A DNA stretch of 64,000 bases from CBDAUN01 sp965214875 (GTDB lineage: Bacteria > Pseudomonadota > Gammaproteobacteria > Arenicellales > JAJDZL01), in NCBI GenBank assembly GCA_965214875.1, contig OZ243980.1, positions 992,001 through 1,056,000 on the forward strand, in the 5' to 3' direction. Of the stretch, positions 59,464-64,000 are shown in pieces (position 1 is the stretch's first letter; the number at the start of each line of letters is the position of its first letter). The translations under genes and the position numbers were made by a program. The notes below the pieces were generated by a model that had not been told where the DNA came from, ran no database searches, and was given only the letters and a program-made list of their open reading frames with translations.

Positions 59464-60303
59464 ATGAAACTACTTCGCTACGGCATTGCTGGCAAAGAGA
59501 AACCCGGCGCACTCGCTAAAGACGGCACAATTCGAGATCTGTCTGACCATGTTGCTGATATCGACACGAGCGTGATTACGCCGGATTCTTTGGCGAAACT
59601 TGCTGAATTGAACCTCGAATCGCTGCCTGAAGCCTCTGCCCAGCGCTATGGACCGCCAGTCGCCAACGTCGGAAAAATTGTTGCGATTGGACTCAACTAC
59701 CGGGCGCATGCCCTCGAAGGAGGCATGGCGATTCCTGAAGAACCGATCATTTTCATGAAAGCGACAAGTTCCATCTGCGGTCCGAATGACGATGTCATTC
59801 AGCCGCGCGGCAGCACCAAGCTGGACTGGGAAGTGGAGCTAGGCGCATTGATCGGCACCAAGGCGAAATACGTTGGCGAAGCGGATGCGCTTGATCATGT
59901 CGCAGGCTATTGTGTTGCCAATGACATTTCAGAACGAGCTTTTCAGATTGAAAGTACCGGACAATGGACTAAGGGAAAAAGCGCTGATACATTCTGCCCA
60001 TTTGGCCCGTGGCTGGTGACGGCCGACGAAGTGCCCGACCCGCAAAACTTGCCAATGTGGCTGGATGTCAATCGCAAGCGGCTTCAGGACGGTTCAACAG
60101 ATGACATGATTTTTTCGGTTGCGCATCTGATCAGCTATGTCAGCTGCTACATGACGCTGGAGCCTGGAGATTTGCTGATTACCGGCACTCCCTCGGGAGT
60201 CGGCATGGGCTTAAAGCCTCAAGTTTTCCTTAAGCCCGGAGACGAAATGCGATTAGGCATCCAGGGACTCGGAGAGCAGCATCAAAAAGTGGTCGCGAGC
60301 TGA
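59464..60303 (+). CDS. fumarylacetoacetate hydrolase family protein
   Basis: A 279-residue FAH-family enzyme. The family core is complete: GKIVAIGLNYRAHALEGG, FMKATSSICGPNDDV, DWEVELGALIG (metal Glu) and LITGTPSGVGMG. Members hydrolyse or decarboxylate beta-diketo or oxo acids; this one is nearest in feel to the ureidoglycolate-lyase/2-oxo-hepta-enedioate type but the substrate is not readable. It is alone on the plus strand and converges on pdxJ with no gap. Confidence 0.92.
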   Translation: MKLLRYGIAGKEKPGALAKDGTIRDLSDHVADIDTSVITPDSLAKLAELNLESLPEASAQRYGPPVANVGKIVAIGLNYRAHALEGGMAIPEEPIIFMKATSSICGPNDDVIQPRGSTKLDWEVELGALIGTKAKYVGEADALDHVAGYCVANDISERAFQIESTGQWTKGKSADTFCPFGPWLVTADEVPDPQNLPMWLDVNRKRLQDGSTDDMIFSVAHLISYVSCYMTLEPGDLLITGTPSGVGMGLKPQVFLKPGDEMRLGIQGLGEQHQKVVAS

Positions 60304-61035
60304 TCAGGCTGAGTCGACGAGCCTCACATAGGCTCGCACTGTTTTTTCATATCCGTCAATCAAGGCTTCGACGGTCAGGGCGTGCCCGATCGATACTTCT
60401 TGGATCCCTGGAATGGTCAGGAATTTGGCTAGATTGCTCTGATTCAGATCATGTCCGGCGTTTACCTGCAATCCGTTCGCGATGGCTAGCTGCGCGGTGC
60501 TCCGGTATTGTTCAAAGACTTCGTCTTCGCGTTCTGTGCCATGAGCCTTAGCGTAGGCTTCGGTATACAGTTCAATGCGGTCTGCGCCGGTTTTTGCAGC
60601 CGATTCAATGAGCGAAGGATCAGGGTCGAGGAAAATGCTAGTGCGTATCTTTTGTGTTCTCAACTCCTCGATGATGGGTGCCAGGTAGGTGCCGCGGCTT
60701 ACCGTATCCCAGCCATGGTCGGAAGTAATCTGGTCAGGCTCATCAGGCACCAGAGTGCATTGGTCAGGCTTGGCGGACTTGACTGCCTTAATGAACCTCG
60801 CAGTCGGATAGCCTTCGACGTTGAGTTCGATGTGCGGGTGACGATCTCTAAATAAAGCCAGGTCGTGCGCGTCCTGATAGGTCGCATGACGCTGATCAGG
60901 CCGCGGGTGCACTGTCACGCCGTGTGCGCCATAGCGTGCGCACAGCTCCGCAAAATCGGTCACTTTTGGAAAATTTGCGCCGCGCGAGTTTCGAAGTAGC
61001 GCAATTTTGTTCAAATTGATGCTGAGCTTGGTCAT
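60304..61035 (-). CDS. pdxJ: pyridoxine 5'-phosphate synthase
   Basis: A 243-residue PdxJ that condenses 3-amino-2-oxopropyl phosphate with deoxyxylulose 5-phosphate to make vitamin B6. LSINLNKIALLRNSRG, GVTVHPRPDQRH, CTLVPDEPDQITSDHGWD (in pieces) and VNAGHDLN are family marks. In many proteobacteria pdxJ follows recO; here it overlaps the stop of a DNA methyltransferase by 4 bp (ATGA). The coupling is unusual. Confidence 0.96.
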   Translation of the reverse strand: MTKLSINLNKIALLRNSRGANFPKVTDFAELCARYGAHGVTVHPRPDQRHATYQDAHDLALFRDRHPHIELNVEGYPTARFIKAVKSAKPDQCTLVPDEPDQITSDHGWDTVSRGTYLAPIIEELRTQKIRTSIFLDPDPSLIESAAKTGADRIELYTEAYAKAHGTEREDEVFEQYRSTAQLAIANGLQVNAGHDLNQSNLAKFLTIPGIQEVSIGHALTVEALIDGYEKTVRAYVRLVDSA

Positions 61036-62264
61036 GATGCTTTTTGAAGCACAACGATTCTGTTGGTGTTGGTGCCAAGGGCATTGTTGCCAACGCCCCA
61101 GCAGTTCGAGGTCTTGGTGAAGTATTGCTGATTGATCATGACGCAGACGATCTCGAAATCAGATTCTCCGGCCGCTTCAATGACGTGTTCTTCCAAATTG
61201 ACGGTTCTGTTGCGCACTTCACCCACTTCAAACGCAACATAGCCGCCTGGAACGGTGATCCGATAGATCTCTTTCAATGTCGAAGCAATAAAAGCTCGCC
61301 ATGGCTCGACACTTCGGTGGCTAGAGATGTGAATCTTCTTTGCATCCACTCCGAGAAACCAGCATCGCATCCAGTTGTCTGCTTCATAGTTCACGATATT
61401 GAGAAACGGCGGCGACGTGACCGTCAATCGAACCGAATCGGACGCAATTTCATTGGTCTCGTCGGACTTGCAGGTGAGTAGCAGGTAGTCGTCAACGTGC
61501 GGAACGCCGTCTTTTTGCAGCAACAGGTTTTTTTTCATGATTAGTCTTGGCACGTCTCTTCGCTCCGGCTTCTGTTTGCGGCGCTCATTGATTGTGCGTT
61601 GACGCTCAATGCTGATCGCCTGGTTGGGCGGAAACGTATAGACTGAGAAAAAACCGGCCGAATGGCCGGTGAGGCGATTCATGGCGATCATGCGTATCCA
61701 GTTGTCTACATGGTCGAAAGCACCCGATTTTTGACGTTCGAATAGCCAGTTTCGCAAGCCTTCGATTTCGCAAAGGGTTGCCGGATGAAAGAATGTCAGC
61801 AATTCATCATGCTGGTATTCTTTGAAACGATCCCAAGGGATGCGGCCAAGGCGCTCAGCCACATCGGACTGCGATGGGGCTTTGAGCCTCGGTTCGGCGA
61901 ATGCCTTGCTGAGCGGGTTGATATCGCTGCCATAAGGAATGCGTCCCTTAAGCGCAGCTTCAACAGGCGTTGTCCCTCTACCCATGAACGGGTCATGGAC
62001 GACATCCCCGACCGAAGTAAGGTGGTCCATGAAAAAAGCCGGCAATTGAGGCTTAAAGCAGGCACGGTAGCTGATTTCGTGCAGACGATTGCATTTGCGC
62101 TGTTTGGAAGTCCAGAATTCTCCAAAGAAATAGCGGATATCGCCTGAACCTTGTGGCGTTGCGATTTTTTCTTCTTGCGCAAGCTCTTGTAGTTGCGCTA
62201 AGAATTCATTCGGCCGCCTTTGGCCGACGACGCTTGGGGCTTCGAGAACCAGTTGCTTTTGCAT
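61032..62264 (-). CDS. DNA methyltransferase (N4-cytosine/N6-adenine type)
   Basis: A 410-residue enzyme. The SAM-binding motif DPFMGRGTT is at 91-99, followed by GRIPYGSDINP. The catalytic motif TSPPF lies near 283. The S-P-P motif favours N4-cytosine modification, although adenine cannot be excluded. No restriction gene is adjacent, so it looks like an orphan methyltransferase. It is translationally coupled to pdxJ (ATGA overlap) and follows the dioxygenase gene by 39 bp, so the three may share a transcript. Confidence 0.85.
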   Translation of the reverse strand: MQKQLVLEAPSVVGQRRPNEFLAQLQELAQEEKIATPQGSGDIRYFFGEFWTSKQRKCNRLHEISYRACFKPQLPAFFMDHLTSVGDVVHDPFMGRGTTPVEAALKGRIPYGSDINPLSKAFAEPRLKAPSQSDVAERLGRIPWDRFKEYQHDELLTFFHPATLCEIEGLRNWLFERQKSGAFDHVDNWIRMIAMNRLTGHSAGFFSVYTFPPNQAISIERQRTINERRKQKPERRDVPRLIMKKNLLLQKDGVPHVDDYLLLTCKSDETNEIASDSVRLTVTSPPFLNIVNYEADNWMRCWFLGVDAKKIHISSHRSVEPWRAFIASTLKEIYRITVPGGYVAFEVGEVRNRTVNLEEHVIEAAGESDFEIVCVMINQQYFTKTSNCWGVGNNALGTNTNRIVVLQKAS

Positions 62265-62303
62265 TAGTCGATTGTTATTTGCAATCGGGCAGAATGCCGC
62301 GCA

Positions 62304-63326
62304 TTAGCCGTCGTAGGTCAACTTGCCCGAGTCGCGGTGCCAGGTTCGGATCAGGTGACGCTTTTTCTCGGGCTCCGGATAGTCGACGAATTCACTTCGA
62401 TAATGGGCGATGTCGATGTTGTTGATGTATTGCATGTGCCCTCGCTCTAGCGGCAGCTCGAACCATAGTCGCGGGTCTTCAGATACTTCTTTCAGTGCGT
62501 CGACCGCATCCGATGTCGCTTGATCCATGTCGATGCCTGCGACTTGGTAGCCTTTTTCGATCAGGCAGGGATTTGCACGTGTTCTCAGTCGTCCTTTTCG
62601 GTAGGTGAACACTGGCGCATAGGCTGTCGCGGGTTCGTCATGCCGGTGTTCTGCCTGCCTGTCCCACAAGACCGGCCTATATAGTCGCCGCAGTTCTTTC
62701 GGGTAGCGCTCAAGCATGCGGTTATGAACGGTATGGAGGCTGCAAAATCGGCTTGTCCCGCCTTCCTTTGCCGGCTGCAAGCACAGCAATCCGACATAGT
62801 GCGGCACGGCGATGCCGAAGGCGTTGTCATTGTGGAACAGAAGTTCAACCGATGTGTAGGAGGCGCGGACGCCATACTGCCACGGCACTCCGGTATCGCG
62901 AACGTGATAGATCATGGTGCCGTCATATTTCTGTGCGACATTGCGGCCGATTGACTGCCCGAGCACCCAGTAGGCGGCAATCGCATCGTCAACATGCATG
63001 CGGTCGAGCGGCATTCGATTGATTGCAGCGACATGCGGCGGCGCATTGAGACGGCGGCGGATTTCCTGCATAAGTTCCAAAGTGGCTGGAATATCGAACT
63101 GCGAGAGCTCATACAAAATCGTTGGCAGCGGGTTGCGCTGCATGATGTCGGACATTCGCAGCAGCTCGTCGCCGACGCGATTGTCGATTTCTACAATGCA
63201 GTCATCTGGAATGATGTCATCGGCGCTCCAGGCGCATGCATCATCGGTCATGCGTTCGAGCTGCTTGGCGCTGCATTCGTGCGACAGGTCAAGAATGTCT
63301 GGATCAAGCTCGGCGGCGATCATCAT
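62304..63326 (-). CDS. TauD/TfdA-like Fe(II)/2-oxoglutarate dioxygenase
   Basis: About 340 residues. The metal-binding HxD is in LLFHNDNAFG, the distal His in EKKRHLIRTWHRD, with Arg residues for 2-oxoglutarate next to it. YINNIDIAHYRSEF is the family's central strand. Members hydroxylate small molecules, including taurine, butyrobetaine and amino acids of peptide products. The start is the ATG at 63326 or 63323; the longer TTG start has no support. Substrate unknown. Confidence 0.85.
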   Translation of the reverse strand: MMIAAELDPDILDLSHECSAKQLERMTDDACAWSADDIIPDDCIVEIDNRVGDELLRMSDIMQRNPLPTILYELSQFDIPATLELMQEIRRRLNAPPHVAAINRMPLDRMHVDDAIAAYWVLGQSIGRNVAQKYDGTMIYHVRDTGVPWQYGVRASYTSVELLFHNDNAFGIAVPHYVGLLCLQPAKEGGTSRFCSLHTVHNRMLERYPKELRRLYRPVLWDRQAEHRHDEPATAYAPVFTYRKGRLRTRANPCLIEKGYQVAGIDMDQATSDAVDALKEVSEDPRLWFELPLERGHMQYINNIDIAHYRSEFVDYPEPEKKRHLIRTWHRDSGKLTYDG

Positions 63327-63478
63327 ATGAGGCGGCAAGTCGGTGAATCGGGTGTTGGCGCACTATGTTATCGGGGCGCCGGCCAAAGTATAGTATTATT
63401 TAAATGCCTTGGCATTAAGTCTTGCGGCTGTCGAATCGGCACTTTTCGGCTTCGGTGCCATGGCTTTGAACTGTGAAT

Positions 63479-63504
63479 GGTCGCGACCGGTGCAGGCCGC
63501 GACC
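63479..63504 (+). promoter_or_regulatory. inverted repeat before the small membrane protein
   Basis: GGTCGCG (63479-63485) pairs with CGCGACC (63498-63504) across 12 bases. It lies just ahead of the GGAG ribosome site of the next gene, so a stem here could affect its translation. Confidence 0.4.
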
Positions 63505-63519
63505 CGATGGAGATCAGCA

Positions 63520-63681
63520 ATGAAGTATTTACTCGGCATCGCGGCGATTATCGTTTGTTTGATTCTGATGAGTTTCGATGTCTTTCTTAGCACTATTCAT
63601 CTTAATGTCGCTGCGTGGGGAATCGCAATTTCAATCATCTACATGGCGCTGCATGCCATGAATCCGGAACCTGAAGAATAG
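63520..63681 (+). CDS. small membrane protein, 53 residues
   Basis: From the ATG at 63520, preceded by GGAG about 8 bp upstream. Two hydrophobic segments are separated by a short loop (LLGIAAIIVCLILMSF near 4-19 and WGIAISIIYMALHAM near 32-46), and the tail is acidic (PEPEE). The upstream extension in frame is not hydrophobic and lacks a ribosome site. I do not recognise the family. Confidence 0.65.
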   Translation: MKYLLGIAAIIVCLILMSFDVFLSTIHLNVAAWGIAISIIYMALHAMNPEPEE

Positions 63682-63763
63682 CTCGCTCAACTTTTGCGGC
63701 TCCGCGGTGCTTGCCGCTCGGCAAGGCATTTTACGCTGAAACCATGCCGTGCGCTGCTCGCAC

Positions 63764-64000
63764 ATGGACTCCTGCTTGAGTTTTTCCGGCAAGACGGTTG
63801 TAGTCGCTGGCGGCACCAGCGGCATCAATCTTGGCGTTGCAAAGGTGTTTGCCGAAGCCGGCGCGAGCATTGGCGTGATCAGCCGCAACCAGCAAAAAGT
63901 GGATGTTGCGGTTGCCGAACTTAAGGCTTTCGGCACTCCTGTATCAGGCTATAGCGCCGATGTGCGCGATTGCGATGCTGTTGATGCGGCTCTGACGCAC
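63764..64000 (+). CDS. short-chain dehydrogenase/reductase, N-terminal part
   Basis: The gene runs off the window end. The visible 79 residues start MDSCLSFSGKTVVVAGGTSG, and the nucleotide-binding motif GGTSGINLG with following VISRNQQKV and YSADVRD fits the classical SDR Rossmann fold (NAD(P) cofactor). The catalytic Tyr-x-x-x-Lys lies beyond the end. Substrate cannot be inferred. Confidence 0.85.
   Translation, partial: MDSCLSFSGKTVVVAGGTSGINLGVAKVFAEAGASIGVISRNQQKVDVAVAELKAFGTPVSGYSADVRDCDAVDAALTH

Noticed and set aside
1..64000. Search by eye for tRNA, rRNA and CRISPR arrays
   Set aside because: No cloverleaf with a TTCAAATC-like arm and CCA region, no rRNA-like block and no regularly spaced repeat array was found. 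Weak tRNA-like folds cannot be excluded without a covariance search.

Overview
The window is bacterial chromosome, densely coded on both strands, of moderate GC by eye, with no rRNA, tRNA or CRISPR array that I can see. The gene content and order fit a gammaproteobacterium: mltD / methyltransferase / rnhA / dnaQ, the ilvB-ilvH-ilvC-psd-pssA block, pdxJ and a two-LysM MltD. The many transporters, amidases, peptidases and oxidoreductases suggest a heterotroph living on small organic nitrogen compounds. Genus cannot be called from the sequence.

Layout. (1) 1-8.8 kb: a catabolic operon with a TorT/ribose-type ABC importer, a complete split biotin-dependent lactam/urea-type carboxylase (PxpA, BCCP, biotin carboxylase, PxpB, PxpC) and a LysR regulator. 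(2) 9-11.4 kb: an AAA/DUF4143 ATPase with a promoter that seems to give a leaderless mRNA, then a GC-rich coiled-coil nuclease-fold protein. (3) 11.5-16.7 kb: branched-chain amino-acid and phospholipid genes ilvB-ilvH-ilvC-psd-pssA. (4) 16.7-23.1 kb: an insertion that separates pssA from leuA. It holds a type III glutamine synthetase, a P-loop ATPase, a decayed DNA-deoxyinosine-glycosylase-like gene and a degenerate IS481-type element. (5) 23.1-25.6 kb: a promoter, a Leu-rich leader peptide, leuA and a family-4-like uracil-DNA glycosylase. (6) 25.7-29.9 kb: mltD, methyltransferase, rnhA, dnaQ. (7) 29.9-37.3 kb: an Mrp-type cation/proton antiporter operon on the minus strand with three NuoL/M/N-like subunits and no full-length MrpA. 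(8) 37.5-43.4 kb: a SABATH-like carboxyl methyltransferase, a HipBA toxin-antitoxin pair with a duplicated operator, and a large DNA methyltransferase with a possible nuclease domain. (9) 43.7-58.1 kb: an accessory catabolic region with an amidase, a second IS481-type element with target-site duplication and an inserted 45-bp palindrome, an M19 dipeptidase, two poorly known proteins, a GMC oxidoreductase, a PotBCD-like importer without an ATPase, an M24 peptidase and an APH-like kinase. (10) 58.3-64 kb: a GC-rich cysteine-rich secreted protein whose signal peptide is out of frame at a run of 11 C, an FAH-family enzyme, pdxJ overlapping a DNA methyltransferase, a TauD-like dioxygenase, a 53-residue membrane protein and the start of an SDR.

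How it works together. Region 1 reads as uptake plus ATP- and biotin-driven opening of an amide or lactam. Regions 3 and 5 were probably one locus, and the sixth gene (leuA) now has its own promoter and leader beside the IS end. Region 8 and the methyltransferase at 61-62 kb form the defence or DNA-modification content. The most unusual signals are the C-tract switch, the leucine leader with overlapping hairpins on a near-leaderless transcript, the split carboxylase operon and the palindrome inside the second IS copy.
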